Positions 24,303 through 35,261 are shown, counted from the stretch's first letter. The stretch is 64,000 nt of DNA from Scilla litardierei (GCA_030789695.1 CM061135.1:108632301-108696300); one strand, 5' to 3'. Notes: generated by a model not told the origin, from the letters alone. Numbers and translations are program-made.

Positions 24303-25263
24303 GTGAGATGGAGATTTGACGAGGAGCAATGAATTGAAAGTTTCATTTTTAGTTCCTTAGTCAAATGGCGATGCGAATGTATATTTATTTCCCTCTTTGC
24401 ATTCATTTCATACCTTCATATATTTTTGTGTGTGACTGATTTGTTTTCTAGTTTGTGTGCTTGTTTGTTTGCATCTTAGTTTGTTTTAGTTCATTATAAA
24501 AGAAAAATCAAAAAATTGAAAATAAAAATCAAAATAAAAAAAAGTTATGCTTAATGAATACCTCTTTATGAATCATTATAAGTGGTATTATTGTCTGACC
24601 ATTCATATACTTGTAGAAATCATTATATTATTATTATAGCTACATGCGCATGTTAGACTTTATGTAGTAGACATGACATGTTTCGTGGAATGGATAATTT
24701 GATTTCTACACCTACATGCTCACTTCCAGGGCTATTAAATTTGGTGTACTTTTGGAGATTCTTTTTATGAATATTGGAAAGTGAATGTAGGATGATAATA
24801 ACTGAATAATCTAAGGGATATGATGTGTATTGACATGACTAAAATATTGAGCTAAAAAGAATTGGTGTTAATGTTACGAAAATAAAAAAGATATGACTAT
24901 TGATCCGTATGTAAAATAGATACAATTCATGGCAAGTACAATACCCACGAGTATCCAACATAACTTTATGTGTAATCTTTAGCGTTGGTGTTCTTTACTC
25001 GTCAAGCAATACCACCCCCACATCTAAGAATCCTTATAGGCTATGTTTTGGGGTTTGGTAACTTGAACTCATTTCTAATGAGGTGGGAAAAATCCATCCT
25101 AGGTTATATTCATGTTAAATGGAAAATGTGGATTGGTTTTGGTTGATGTTCTTGATTGAATCTCCCTTTGTACTTCAATGTTTAATTATCACACTTACAC
25201 AATGGTGTTGAAGTCTAAATTGCAATTTTCATTGAACTTGAAATTCCTACTCTATAAAGAATG
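24303..25263 (+). other. Non-coding internal part of E where pol would be expected
   Basis: AT-rich with no frame longer than about 75 codons and no protease, integrase or RT motifs. Its continuation after insertion D (32674-32957) holds repeated 'gggggag' purine tracts, typical of the 3' internal end of SIRE elements. Confidence 0.6.
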
Positions 25264-25268
25264 ACATG

Positions 25269-26232
25269 TGTTTCAGAGTGTTTTCTCACTACAATGCGTT
25301 GACCGTGGAGAACCCGGTCAACGTGGTCAAGGGGCCCGCTTTGGGTCCCTCGGGGGCTTCGAATCGGTGCAGAAGGGGCGAGGGGAAGCCTCGGCCCTGG
25401 TTGAGACGCTCGGCCTCGGACATTCGTGCTTGGCCTCGGCTGGAAGGGGGACGAGGGGTAGCCTCAGTCGCCCGGGTAGATGCACGGCCGTCGGGTGGCG
25501 TGGGTGAGTCTCAGACCCGATTAGGACGCTCGGCCTCGGTAGGGCGTGCTCGGCCACGGAAGGCTGACGGTGAGGGGAAGCCTCACTGTCCGGTTGATCG
25601 AGTGGTCGGAGAGGGGCGAGGGGTAGCCTCGGCCCGTTGGTCTGTTGTCCACCTGCGTAGACGAGAACGCTCGTCAGGGGGCCGGACCTTGGTTCCGGCC
25701 AAATCCCCTCCGATGCCTAAGTCAGATAGAGATCTGAGAAAGGAGGCCCGGCGGAGACGGTCCGACTCGTGAGGAGATCGTGACGGCGTCTCTCGGCGCG
25801 AGCGGGGGAGGAAGGAGATGAATTGGGGGAACGAGGTCGTTGATGGAGTACCTTAGGTTTTGTTACCTGAGATGCGGTCCCTTTCTTTGTCGTCTTCCTG
25901 GCCCTTTTGTAGAGCTCCGGCGTGATCGCCTCTGACCCACGTCCCACGTCCGCCATTGATCGTGCCCCATCAGTCCCCCCCTTCGCCGCCGCTCTCTCCG
26001 CCCTGCCAGCACCTCCCCATTATCGCCATTTAGTGGTCGCGCGTCCGGGGGAGTGGTTTTCGCAGGAGTGGGCGAGCGACCAACGGGTTATTGGGGCCGG
26101 GTCGGATCGACGTTCGAGAAGGTCCCTTGTAGGGCCTTTGTCGAATGGGCTTTGAGGACGCAGATGGGCTTTTGACCAGTAGTCGGGCTCCTGGGCTCGT
26201 GTTTTACGGGTCTCGGCCAAATAGGCGTAACA
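25269..26232 (-). repeat. 3' LTR of D
   Basis: On the plus strand TGTTTCAGAG...GGCGTAACA, 964 bp. The ends are shared with the LTRs of B. The middle (about 25425-25660) differs strongly from B and is made of repeated 'ggcgaggggaagcctcggcc'-type units. Confidence 0.92.
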
Positions 26233-26246
26233 ATTGCCCCCATCGG
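26233..26246 (-). promoter_or_regulatory. Polypurine tract of D
   Basis: On the minus strand CCGATGGGGGCAAT directly precedes the 3' LTR start TGTTACGCC. The same tract precedes the 3' LTR of B. Confidence 0.8.
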
Positions 26247-26697
26247 TCGGGTTGATCGGCCTCAGCCGGTTCGGCTCGGCCGATGTGACCTCTGCCGATT
26301 GTGACGAGCTCACCAGTCAATGCCGACTCATTTATTAGTCGTCATCATGAGTTGACCCGTTCGATGTTTTTAAGGCGCGGGTTCCGAAGCGCCGTCGGCC
26401 TTCAGATGTCGCCACGTGTAGCGGCAAGCTTATCCCCGCCACTCGCGGAGTCGCCTTAAGTTCGAGAAGCCGAAGGGTTTGTGAGCCGCCATTGGTGGGG
26501 TCGATCAGCCTTGGTTCGCTCAGATCACCCGTTATGTCTCCTGGGATTCCGAGCGGCGCTTCAATCGAGGCGAGGCCATAAATGCAGGTCATGATGAGGC
26601 GGATCGATTGGACTTCGACTGGCGCCAACTTTGGAACGCCGCCGACTCTTCGAGCCTCGCCACGTGTTCTTGTCAGGCGCTTTGAATTCTCCCCTGG

Positions 26698-26705
26698 TAT
26701 ATAAG
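26698..26705 (+). promoter_or_regulatory. TATA box driving the antisense ORF of D
   Basis: TATATAAG lies about 150 bp before the ATG at 26850 on the strand opposite to gag. Two CCACGTGT-type G-box-like hexamers (about 26412 and 26669) lie upstream. It suggests the antisense ORF has its own promoter. The matching part of B is deleted. Confidence 0.55.
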
Positions 26706-26849
26706 ATCTCCCGTTGTGTTGATCTCCACTTCTTCTTCGCTCCTCCCGGTATTCAGAGCCTTCAGCAACTCGGAGTTCCCCGTCGTCTTCGCTTCTTTGC
26801 CTTCTCCAGACTGGTTGAAAATAGGTAATTCCTCTCTTGCTTTCATCTC

Positions 26850-28894
26850 ATGGCTGCTCTTAGGATAGGCGGTTCTGGCCGGAGGACGAGGGGTCCTCTG
26901 GAGTCCGGGCGGGGCGAACCCCGGCTAGGGGAGTCAGGTTCCCCCGCCGGGAGTCGTTCTCTTCAAGATAAGGGGAAGGAGAAGCTTTTTCCAGACTACG
27001 CCCGTGATGACGTGGCGTCGGCTGCCGTACGGCTTAATGTGCCCCCGGTTGTCCTCCGTACGCCGTCGAGGACCCCTCCTTCGGTGGCCGCGGAGATCCG
27101 AGAGAGATATCTCTGCTTCCCATACGAGGTTCGTGTTCCATTTGTCGACGAGCGGATTTGCCTTCCGAGGAGCAATGAGGTCGGCGTCTACGTCGAGATG
27201 TTCCGCCTGGGTCTTCGCTTCCCGCTCCATCCCTTCTTCATCCAGATCATGGAATATTTCACAGTGTCCCTGTGTCAGTTCACCCCGTGTTCGATCGCGG
27301 TACTGACGTGCTTCGTAACGCTCTGCTGTTCCTGTGGTCTGGAGCCGACTCTCCCCTTTCTCTTCCACTTTTACCAGGTCCAGACGGTCGGTCCGGGGTC
27401 ATGGCTGCTACTCCGAGCTCGTTCGAGGAGGGAATGCCTGATCGAGTTACCCCGCTGGTCAGGGGATTGGGACTCGGATTATTTTTTCGTGGTCTTCTTG
27501 GGGAGGCCCAGATTCTAACAAGCTGGGGCAGTTCTGTCTATCCTCTCCCGTCGTTAGCTCTCTCAGACGCCGACCGGGCAGCCGCTGCGCTTCTGTTGGC
27601 TCTTCCTTTGGAGACGAAGTCCATCTGGTCTTTGTTGGACGACCTGCTCCTGAAGGCCGTCTTGTGGTCTCCGGGTAGGTCGCTTTTTCATCCCCTGATC
27701 GCCCTATGACTCATCCTGATTTCGGTCTCCTTTGCAGGGATGGCTGGCCGCGAATTCGTCCGTGACGTTGACGAGCTGATCCGTCGTGGAGCCGCTCGGA
27801 GCCGAGGTAGTACCTCTGGAAGGGCGCCTCGGAGGACCATTGAGGAGGAATTGCGCCGAGCCGAGCCTGCCATAGGTAAGGTGGCGGCCGCGCCTCCCGC
27901 CTCTTCTTCTGGCGATCCCCTTCCGGGGGGTGAGGATGGTGTGAGGCGGAAGCGTTCCCCTCCAGCGCCTTCGGAGCCCCACGGTGGAAAGAAGAGGAAG
28001 GAGGACGTGGATCCCTCCGGCCCGGCAGGTTCCGCGCTTCCCGCGGCGACCGCCGGGGATCCTTCGATAGCTTTGCCAGCCACCCCTCTCGCAGCGTCTT
28101 CGCCCGTATCACCAGGGGTCGGGGCCTTGTTGGCGAGCGACTTGGCTTCGATTGTCGTCCCTGGGAGTTCGATGTTTGCTGACCGAGCCGTGGCCCAGCA
28201 AGTTACCGAGGTCTCCGTCCCTCCCCGGGACCGCAGCCTCCTCAAGAAGATCCCGGCCGACAAGATGTCAGATTCCTTGGTCTGGATCCTCCAACAGGTT
28301 CGGTTATCTTGCTATCCTCTCTTTCTCTTTATCCTCTTCTTAGCCCATGTCTCGTCTTTTCAGGGTTCAGCGCTCGCTGTGGAGTTGCAGTGTCGAGCCG
28401 TCCGCTTGAGGGAGCTGGAGGAGTCCTCCATGAGGGCTCAGGAGTGGGCCGGGGCGGCCGAGGTGGCCATGATGGAGGCCCAGATGGAGTCTCGGCGCCT
28501 AGCCCTCCGTGTGGCTGCGTTGGAGGGACAAGTGGGTGACCTCGAGGGAAAGCTAGGGGATGCTCATCAGTCGGCTGAGGAAGCGGCGGAGTCGTTCCTT
28601 CTGGAGAGGGAGGAGCTTCAGAGGGAACTGTCGGACCGGCGTCAGGTTATGCGGCTGGCGGAGGAGGTGGAGAAGGGCATCGTCGAGACCCTGGGGAAGG
28701 AGATCTTCGAGGTTCTCAGGGAGGCCTTCGGTAAGTATATAGACATCATCGCCCCCCGGATCGTCGAAGTCGTCCAGTCTTCCTTCCGGGAATGTGCGGA
28801 ACGTGTCCGGCAAGCCCCTTCGCCAGTCGGGTCCCCTCGCTCCGAGCAGGGCGAAGTGCCCGAGGATGTGTCCTCCCGAGCTCGGGCTCCTTAA
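26850..28894 (+). pseudogene. Antisense additional ORF of D, Transposase_28-like plus coiled coil, one frame break
   Basis: It lies on the strand opposite to gag, between gag and the 3' LTR, as in antisense extra ORFs of Tat elements such as Grande. The first part (26850-27518) has the 'putative gypsy type transposon' region (PF04195): EVGVYVEMFRLGLRFPLHPF and LFHFYQVQ. A frame change at about 27500-27530 leads to ALSDADRAAAALLLALPLE. Two short introns fit GT-AG rules and keep frame: 27675-27737 (63 bp) and 28298-28363 (66 bp). The second falls right after ILQQ, where B also has an intron after GQQ. The last ~170 codons are Glu/Arg/Leu-rich and likely coiled coil. The function of this family is unknown. 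Confidence 0.7.
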
Positions 28895-29270
28895 GCAGTC
28901 CCTCCCAGCCTTATCCTCAAATTTTTAAGCATCCGCTTCGCTTTGGGCCAGTCTACTTGAAATGGATCCCCGGCCCCCGCCATCTCCTTCAGCCCCGCGG
29001 CCAACAATTGCTGGTTGCATGGCCGTTAGCTTGGGTCACCTACTCTGGGTCTTTTGTCAACCAATTTTGCTTTGTCGGTGTCGATCTGAACTCTGTCATT
29101 TGTCGTGAGTAGACTGTTTGTAGGGTGTTCCATTCGCCTTGATCTCCTGTAAATAAGACGCATTTTTGTACTCGGGTTAACTATTATAAATGAAATCGAC
29201 TTACTTGGAATTCTTGTGTACTTTGCGTTGTTGCCTTGTTCTTGGCTTGGGAATGGACGAAAACTGGCGT
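28895..29270. other. Spacer between antisense ORF and tandem repeats of D
   Basis: It probably holds the 3' untranslated part of the antisense transcript (AT-rich stretch near 29150-29200, 'aactattataaatgaaat'). No other feature seen. Confidence 0.4.
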
Positions 29271-29780
29271 TGGGGATTCTCCCCAGACTTATGGGCGCAT
29301 GGGTCGGTCGGCGAGGGGAAAGCTCCTCGGCTTAGGACCGGTCGGCGTCCGTGCCTGCTGGGGGAATTGCCCCCTGACTCATGAGCGCTGGTGTCGGTCG
29401 GCGAGGGGAAAGCTCCTCGGCTTAGGACCGGTCGGCGTCGGTGTCTGCTGGGGGAATTGCCCCCAGACTTATGAGCTCTGGAGTCGGTCGGCGAGGGCAA
29501 AGCTCCTCGGCTTAGGACCGGTCCGCGCCCGTGCCTGCTGGGGGAATTGCCCCCAGACTTATGAGCACTGGAGTCGGTCGGCGAGGGCAAAGCTCCTCGG
29601 CTTAGGACCGGTCAACGCCCGTGCCTGCTGGGGGAATTGCCCCCAGACTTATGAGCACTGGAGTTGGTCGGCGAGGGCAAAGCTCCTCGGCTTAGGACCG
29701 GTCAGCGTCCGCGTCTGCTGGGGGAATTGCCCCCAGACTTATGAGTGCCGGAGACGGTCGGCGAGGGAAAAGCTCCTCTT
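29271..29780. repeat. 90-bp tandem repeat array in D, ~5.7 copies
   Basis: Units starting 'gcgaggg.aa' recur at 29311, 29401, 29491, 29581, 29671 and 29761, exactly 90 bp apart. Because 90 is a multiple of three, both strands show long 30-residue-periodic ORFs (29236-29793 plus, 29590-29201 minus); these are probably not genes. Every unit contains, on the element strand, TGGGGGCAATT, which is shared with the polypurine tract at 26233-26246. Confidence 0.95.
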
Positions 29781-30011
29781 CCTCCTCCAGTGAGGCGGCG
29801 GTCCTCGGCCTTTTGCGTAATTGGCGACACGTCAACTCCGTTGGGATTTTAAGTAAAGACAATAAAAAGATTGCGTTTGTACTCTCATGAGTCCTGTCAG
29901 ACCGGTACATTTGGAGGAAACGGAAAAGAGGAAATGAAGCTAAACAGAGGGCTGTAAAACTGGATAACTCCCTCATACTAGGCTGCCGCCGGGGGAAGAG
30001 TCGTTGCCTGC

Positions 30012-31691
30012 TCACTCTATGATGCGGAGGGGGCCTTGGATGGCGTTGATCTTCTTCCCCTTATCCGGCTGCGTGGAGGTCCCTTCTCCGTAGGCCGGTT
30101 CGTCGGCCTGATTCCTGGCGTGCCCTCGGCTCATCAGCTTCTCAATGTCTTTCTTCAGATGCCAGCAATCTTCTGTGTCATGGCCATCGTCCTTATGGTA
30201 CTTACAGTACTTCTCTCGGTTCTTCCCACCTCTTTTAGCCTTCGGTGGAGGGCGATCAGCTCGCTCTTCCTTCTGTACTTGGGCGAGAATGGCGTCTGGG
30301 GTGGTATCTCTCGTGCTTTCTCCCCGCTGCCTGTTCCTCTGCCTCTTCTCGGTCCGGTACCCTTCGGGGCTAGCTCGTCCGCCGTCGCCACGCTTGGTCC
30401 CTCGAGCGGTTTTTCCTACATCCTCGGCCAAGGCCTCCTCAGTCAGCATGAAGCGCTCGGCCTTTGCCATGATCCCGGGGAGGTCCTTTGGGGGGTCGGT
30501 GTGTAGGGACTTCTTGAGGCCCCTGTGGCGAAGCCCTTTCTTAAGAGCCGTCTGGACCACCAGGTCGGGTGGGTTGTTCACGTTCAGCCTTTCCGCATTG
30601 AAGCGGCGCATGAACTGTCGGAGTGGCTCGGCCGGGCCTTGCACTATGTTGAACAGATGTTCAGCACCAGGCTTGATCAGCCTCCCCACCATGAACTGTT
30701 TGCAGAACAACTGGGCGAGTTGCTCGAAACTGTCGATGGAGCGGCCGGGCAGGCTGTGGTACCAGATCCTCGCCGCTCCCCTGAGAGTTGAATAGAAGCC
30801 CCGGCAGAGCAGGTCATCGTCAGCTCCCTGGAAGGCCATGTCCCCCTCGTAATCCATCACGTGGTGCGCCGGGTCTCCTATTCCGTCGTACTTTCCCAGC
30901 ACCGGGATCCTGAATCGAGAGGGGACCCGGGCGTCGGTTATTCTTCGCGATAAGGGACACCGGTCCCCGTGGATGCCTCCGGGGATGTGGTATTCGCCTG
31001 TCTCCGGCTCGAGCGGGGGTGGAGGTAGCACCGGCGCCGGTGGGGCTGGCTCCGCAGCCTTCGCCACGCTGGGGGTCGGGCTGACCCGACGCTCCCGACT
31101 CCTCCTGCGGGAGCTCCTGCTCCGCCGTGATCGGTCTCTTGAATGGCGTCGTTCGCTTCTCCTACGGTGGGACGACCGTGATCGACGAGACGATGCCGTC
31201 ATCGATTCACCGTTCGTCCCTTCGGTCTCTCTCTGGCTCCTTTCACGATAGGGCGAGGAGGCACGTGACCTCGCCTGACGGGAGCCGGACCGCGTGAACC
31301 GACGCTCTGTGTTCGGTTTCCGGGTCCCGTGGTCGTCGACCACCACGGACCGTAAGTGCGGGGGACCCCCCGCCCATCGGTGGCTATCGTTCAACGCGCC
31401 CCCGTCGGACGGCGTGGGGCCGACAAGCTGCTGTACTGTCGCGACCAACGTCTGGAGGCTCGCGTTGGTCTCCTGAGCCAGGGCACGGAGCTGTCCCTGT
31501 GTGGCTAGTTCTGAGCCGCCGGTCTCTTCGATTGAGTGGGCGGGGTGGCCGTCGACGTGCGTGTCCTCGGGGTTGCCATTAGATGCGCCATTCCCCTCCT
31601 CTGGGATGGGGGTCATGTGCTTCCTTCCATTGCTGGCCTGTGCCATTGTTGGTGTGGTTTTCTGCTTCGTGGTATGATCTTCGGTTCCCAC
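30012..31691 (-). CDS. gag: Gag polyprotein of Tat-type element D (559 aa, intact)
   Basis: The capsid/nucleocapsid protein packages element RNA into virus-like particles in the cytoplasm. It starts 14 bases inside the primer site with MGTEDHTTKQKTTPTM. Residues about 130-203 are an Arg/Ser-rich segment (RRSRSSHRRRSERRHSRD). The Retrotrans_gag core (PF03732) is at about 262-420: RIPVLGKYDGIGDPAHHV, GAARIWYHSLP, FCKQFMVGR and PLRQFMRRFNAE. A zinc-knuckle variant CKYHKDDGHDTEDC is at 496-509, the usual Tat form, then HLKKDIEKLMSRGH. It ends after INAIQGPLRIIE with TGA, where protease would normally follow, and no pol remains. It has no stops or frame breaks, so it may be translatable. The RS-rich part recalls splicing-factor RS domains, but that is only compositional. 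Confidence 0.92.
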   Translation of the reverse strand: MGTEDHTTKQKTTPTMAQASNGRKHMTPIPEEGNGASNGNPEDTHVDGHPAHSIEETGGSELATQGQLRALAQETNASLQTLVATVQQLVGPTPSDGGALNDSHRWAGGPPHLRSVVVDDHGTRKPNTERRFTRSGSRQARSRASSPYRERSQRETEGTNGESMTASSRRSRSSHRRRSERRHSRDRSRRSRSSRRRSRERRVSPTPSVAKAAEPAPPAPVLPPPPLEPETGEYHIPGGIHGDRCPLSRRITDARVPSRFRIPVLGKYDGIGDPAHHVMDYEGDMAFQGADDDLLCRGFYSTLRGAARIWYHSLPGRSIDSFEQLAQLFCKQFMVGRLIKPGAEHLFNIVQGPAEPLRQFMRRFNAERLNVNNPPDLVVQTALKKGLRHRGLKKSLHTDPPKDLPGIMAKAERFMLTEEALAEDVGKTARGTKRGDGGRASPEGYRTEKRQRNRQRGESTRDTTPDAILAQVQKEERADRPPPKAKRGGKNREKYCKYHKDDGHDTEDCWHLKKDIEKLMSRGHARNQADEPAYGEGTSTQPDKGKKINAIQGPLRIIE

Positions 31692-31702
31692 AGACGGCGC
31701 CA
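31685..31702 (-). promoter_or_regulatory. Primer-binding site of D
   Basis: On the minus strand TGGCGCCGTCTGTGGGAA lies two bases after the 5' LTR end. B has the same site with one substitution (46142-46159). The start of gag overlaps this region. Confidence 0.8.
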
Positions 31703-31704
31703 GA

Positions 31705-32668
31705 TGTTTCAGAGTGTTTTCTCACTACAATGCGTTGACCGTGGAGAACACGGTCAACGTGGTCAAGGGGCCCGCTTTGGGTCCCTCGGGGGCTTCGAAT
31801 CGGTGCAGAAGGGGCGAGGGGAAGCCTCGGCCCTGGTTGAGACGCTCGGCCTCGGACAGTCGTGCTCGGCCTCGGCTGGAAGGGGGACGAGGGGTAGCCT
31901 CAGTCGCCCGGGTAGATGCACGGCCGTCGGGTGGCGTGGGTGAGTCTCAGACCCGATTAGGACGCTCGGCCTCGGTAGGGCGTGCTCGGCCACGGAAGGC
32001 TGACGGTGAGGGGAAGCCTCACTGTCCGGTTGATCGAGTGGTCGGAGAGGGGCGAGGGGTAGCCTCGGCCCGTTGGTCTGTTGTCCACCTGCGTAGACGA
32101 GAACGCTCGTCAGGGGGCCGGACCTTGGTTCCGGCCAAATCCCCTCCGATGCCTAAGTCAGATAGAGATCTGAGAAAGGAGGCCCGGCGGAGACGGTCCG
32201 ACTCGTGAGGAGATCGTGACGGCGTCTCTCGGCGCGAGCGGGGGAGGAAGGAGATGAATTGGGGGAACGAGGTCGTTGATGGAGTACCTTAGGTTTTGTT
32301 ACCTGAGATGCGGTCCCTTTCTTTGTCGTCTTCCTGGCCCTTTTGTAGAGCTCCGGCGTGATCGCCTCTGACCCACGTCCCACGTCCGCCATTGATCGTG
32401 CCCCATCAGTCCCCCCCTTCGCCGCCGCTCTCTCCGCCCTGCCAGCACCTCCCCATTATCGCCATTTAGTGGTCGCGCGTCCGGTGGAGTGGTTTTCGCA
32501 GGAGTGGGCGAGCGACCAACGGGTTATTGGGGCCGGGTCGGATCGACGTTCGAGAAGGTCCCTTGTAGGGCCTTTGTCGAATGGGCTTTGAGGACGCAGA
32601 TGGGCTTTTGACCAGTAGTCGGGCTCCTGGGCTCGTGTTTTACGGGTCTCGGCCAAATAGGCGTAACA
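31705..32668 (-). repeat. 5' LTR of D
   Basis: 964 bp, nearly identical to 25269-26232. Visible differences include acccgg/acacgg, cattcgtgcttgg/cagtcgtgctcgg and ggggga/ggtgga. ORFs in it are not genes. Confidence 0.92.
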
Positions 32669-33264
32669 ACATGCAAGTGCTAGTTATAATTTATAATACT
32701 TTATTTTTGCATGTGATATTTGATTGACTTCATTAATACGCTTTTGATGATAACAAAGGGGGAGAAAAGTTGAAAAAAGATTTGGTATTATTTGCTGAGC
32801 GGAACTATATTTGGTATTATTTGTTGAAGGGGGAGCACTAGAAATACATGTTCAAGGTGGAGCTTGAAAATAGGGGGAGCATGCTTATCACTATTGCTAT
32901 ATTGTTGTGCATGCTAGTAATGATTAAACATCTCATTATATACATCATTTGCATTACATCCTTGATCACTCCATATTTTACACCTTTCTTCCGCATGTTT
33001 GCACGCCATTTCGATTGCTCATATTGCGATTTTCACGATTATTCGATGATATTGCGTTACTTTTCACCATTTCTTGGTTTTGTCGGATTTCAGGAAATAT
33101 GGAGCAATTGGGAGCAAAACTGAGCTTAAAGGACTTGCACGCATAACGCAGTACCGCTCATGGCCTTATTGAGGAGATATCAGCGTTAGAGGATGAGTGG
33201 AGAAGGAAAGAATTTGGTAGAATCGACGAGGAGTAAAAAAGAAGAAGAAACAAGCACATCAGTG

Positions 33265-33905
33265 CATCACTCAGCCGAGTAGACCTCTCACTCGGCTGAG
33301 CAAGAAGCACCACTCGGCCGAACAGAATGGATACGCACATGAAGTCTTCAGCGGATACTCGATCGAACAAAGAAAGCCTATTCGGCCGAGTGAGAAACTT
33401 CACTCACCCGATTGGTACATGGAATTCGTCCAGAGAAAAGGCCGAAGTTACTGGAATTTTCAGAGATCCTTTGGAGACCTACTCGGCCGATTAGAGAAGC
33501 CCACTCGCCCGAGTGAAGAATCCCACTCGGCCGAGTGAAGCCGATGACACGAGCGCCCAGATTTTCAGACATCCTTCTACTCTTTTGAAATCTGCTATCA
33601 TTCTAGAGGTCAAAGTACTTTTATCATATTTTTTATGGATAATATACTTCATGAAGGTTCCAACGCCAGCAAGAACGCGTCAATCGGAGGTCGGATGAAA
33701 TCTGAGAAATTTCTGCAAGTCGATGCTGCAGTGCCGGAATTCGTATGTCAGTGTCACTCGGCCGAGTGACATTTCCACTCGGCCTAGTGAGATTGCCACT
33801 TGGCCAAGTGACCATTTTTTGCCAGTTTTTGACAGAGTGCTGTTTTCTGGAAATTGTGCAGGAATTCCCACTCGACCGAGTGAGCTTTCCACTCGGCCAA
33901 GTCAC
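33265..33905. repeat. Palindrome array (CACTCGGCCGAGTG), decayed
   Basis: About fourteen instances are visible, few exact. Variants such as CTCAGCCGAG, CTCGGCTGAG and CTTGGCCAAG are mostly C-to-T or G-to-A changes. The homologous array in the 3' LTR (56975-57595) keeps about eight exact CTCGGCCGAG cores. Confidence 0.9.
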
Positions 33906-33998
33906 TGCCTGCCCAGAACTTAACTTACACGCGGACATGATTTCGGGCGCGGGTTTCGGAGTGGTTTTAGAGGCTATTTGCTAGGGTTTTTTGGGGGC

Positions 33999-34006
33999 TA
34001 TATAAG
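33999..34006 (+). promoter_or_regulatory. TATA box of the A 5' LTR
   Basis: TATATAAG after 'ttgggggc', conserved in the 3' LTR at 57692-57699. In A' the equivalent is weaker (TATTTAAG near 61379). Confidence 0.65.
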
Positions 34007-34384
34007 GGGGTTGTATCCATCATTAGAGGGCGTTCCCATGATGTTTTCTTAGTGATTATTTTAGAGGTTAGGCCATGCCCTAGGCCCCCTCTTGGATCTA
34101 AAAGTTTGTATTTGGATTGAAGATCTTAATCAAAGCTAAGTATTTTGTTCTTGTTATTTGAATCTTTGTTTTTTCTATCTTTTTGTATGCAAGCAATGAT
34201 TTTTATTGATTCTCATATTGTTATTGCTATGCTTGTGTAGATTTGTTGTTCTAGGGCATATGGATGAACCCTATGGATCTAATTTCAGATTTGTGATGAA
34301 TGAATTTCTAAATTGCTAGAATTGCTAGGAGGTTAGGTTGTGATCGATTTATTACGGATAGCTAGGGATTTCCATCGATTGGGG

Positions 34385-34665
34385 TTTGCAAGAGATTGGA
34401 TTCTAATCGATGGGAAGGCCTAGATATTCGATTTAGGTTTATAATCGAGATTCTCTAGACTTGGTTTGCAAGAGATTGGACCAAAGCTAGGATTTTTATT
34501 ATAAATCTATACCCATATTCGTTTGCAAGAGATTGGACGAATACGAACTATCACAACCTAGATCGTAACTCGAGTTTGCACGAGAGTGGGCTCGAGGGGC
34601 GATTGAACGATGATGTCGATCCTAATGCTAGCGGCTTAGGCTAGGGTTTGCAAGAGATTGGGCCC
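34385..34665 (+). repeat. Five spaced TTTGCAAGAGATTGG motifs
   Basis: Copies lie near 34385, 34461, 34521, 34573 (TTTGCACGAGAGTGG) and 34646, about 50-80 bp apart with different sequence between them. All three A-family LTRs keep the five-copy pattern downstream of the TATA box. Confidence 0.85.
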
Positions 34666-35076
34666 TATCCTAGGGTTGCTATAAACCGGCAATAGCGCGA
34701 GAGCATGAGCTTGGTTCTCTATTCAGTTATGACTAGTTCACCTCAACACAAGCATAGTAATATTGAGATTCACTATTTACAAAGATGTATGACGATCCGT
34801 AGTGGGGATTTCCTAGCTCTAGACTCTTTTATTGTATTAAATTTGAATCGATACTTTATCTGACTTCTTTATCACCGACATCGACATCCACCACCATTTC
34901 CATTATATCATTCCATAACCATCTCCACCAATAAAACATTCGTAGTCGAGCCAACCTAGGATAGATTGGAACCAACACCACCTCCTCGTGTTTGATACCC
35001 ACTCGCCACTTGACCGTGCGCTTACGGTAAAACTACAATCGTTCTCTGGGTGTATATCGGGGGCCGATTAAGTTTT

Positions 35077-35089
35077 TGGTGCCGTTGCC
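35077..35089 (+). promoter_or_regulatory. Primer-binding site of A (Asp-tRNA type)
   Basis: TGGTGCCGTTGCC is one change from TGGCGCCGTTGCC in A' (62529). That sequence is complementary to the 3' end of plant Asp-tRNA (…GGCAACGGCGCCA). Confidence 0.75.
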
Positions 35090-35261
35090 ATGGAGGTGTT
35101 TTCCGTTGGGTGCCAATTTGTCACAATTAGGTTGATTAGACTTTAAATAAAAAAAAATTTTTAAAAGAAATTTTCACCCCCGCCACCATTACTATCATTT
35201 CTATATTCTTTTGTGCCACTAATATTTTTCTCCAGGTATTTATCTTTGTTTATCAGTTGTT

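Larger units (their letters stand above)
25269..32668 (-). mobile_element. Gag-only Tat-type gypsy element D, complete, TSD acatg
   Basis: 7400 bp in minus orientation. TSD acatg lies at 25264-25268 and 32669-32673. Both LTRs are 964 bp and differ by about 4 substitutions by eye, so the insertion is young. Order on the element strand: 5' LTR (32668-31705), primer site, gag (31691-30012), 90-bp tandem repeats (29780-29271), antisense ORF (28894-26850, opposite strand), polypurine tract, 3' LTR (26232-25269). There is no protease, RT, RNase H or integrase, so it must borrow Pol. Element B carries exactly that part. Confidence 0.92.
32963..35070 (+). repeat. 5' LTR of A
   Basis: 2108 bp, TGATCACTCC...GGCCGATTA. 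It holds a cluster of decayed CACTCGGCCGAGTG palindromes (33265-33905), a TATA box (33999-34006) and five TTTGCAAGAGATTGG-type motifs (about 34385-34665). The terminal CA has become TA. Confidence 0.88.

Noticed and set aside
25266..25772. 168-codon ORF at the left end of D, repeated at 31714-32208
   Set aside because: It lies fully inside the LTR and is built of the 'cgaggggaagcctcgg' repeat; the LTRs of B do not keep the frame.
29281..29760. Regular 90-bp repeats considered as a CRISPR array
   Set aside because: The units are near-identical along their whole length with no variable spacers, no cas genes, and the DNA is from a plant.
29236..29793. 185-codon ORF with 30-residue repeats, and its minus-strand partner 29590-29201
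   Set aside because: It is explained by the 90-bp tandem array, which keeps any frame open.
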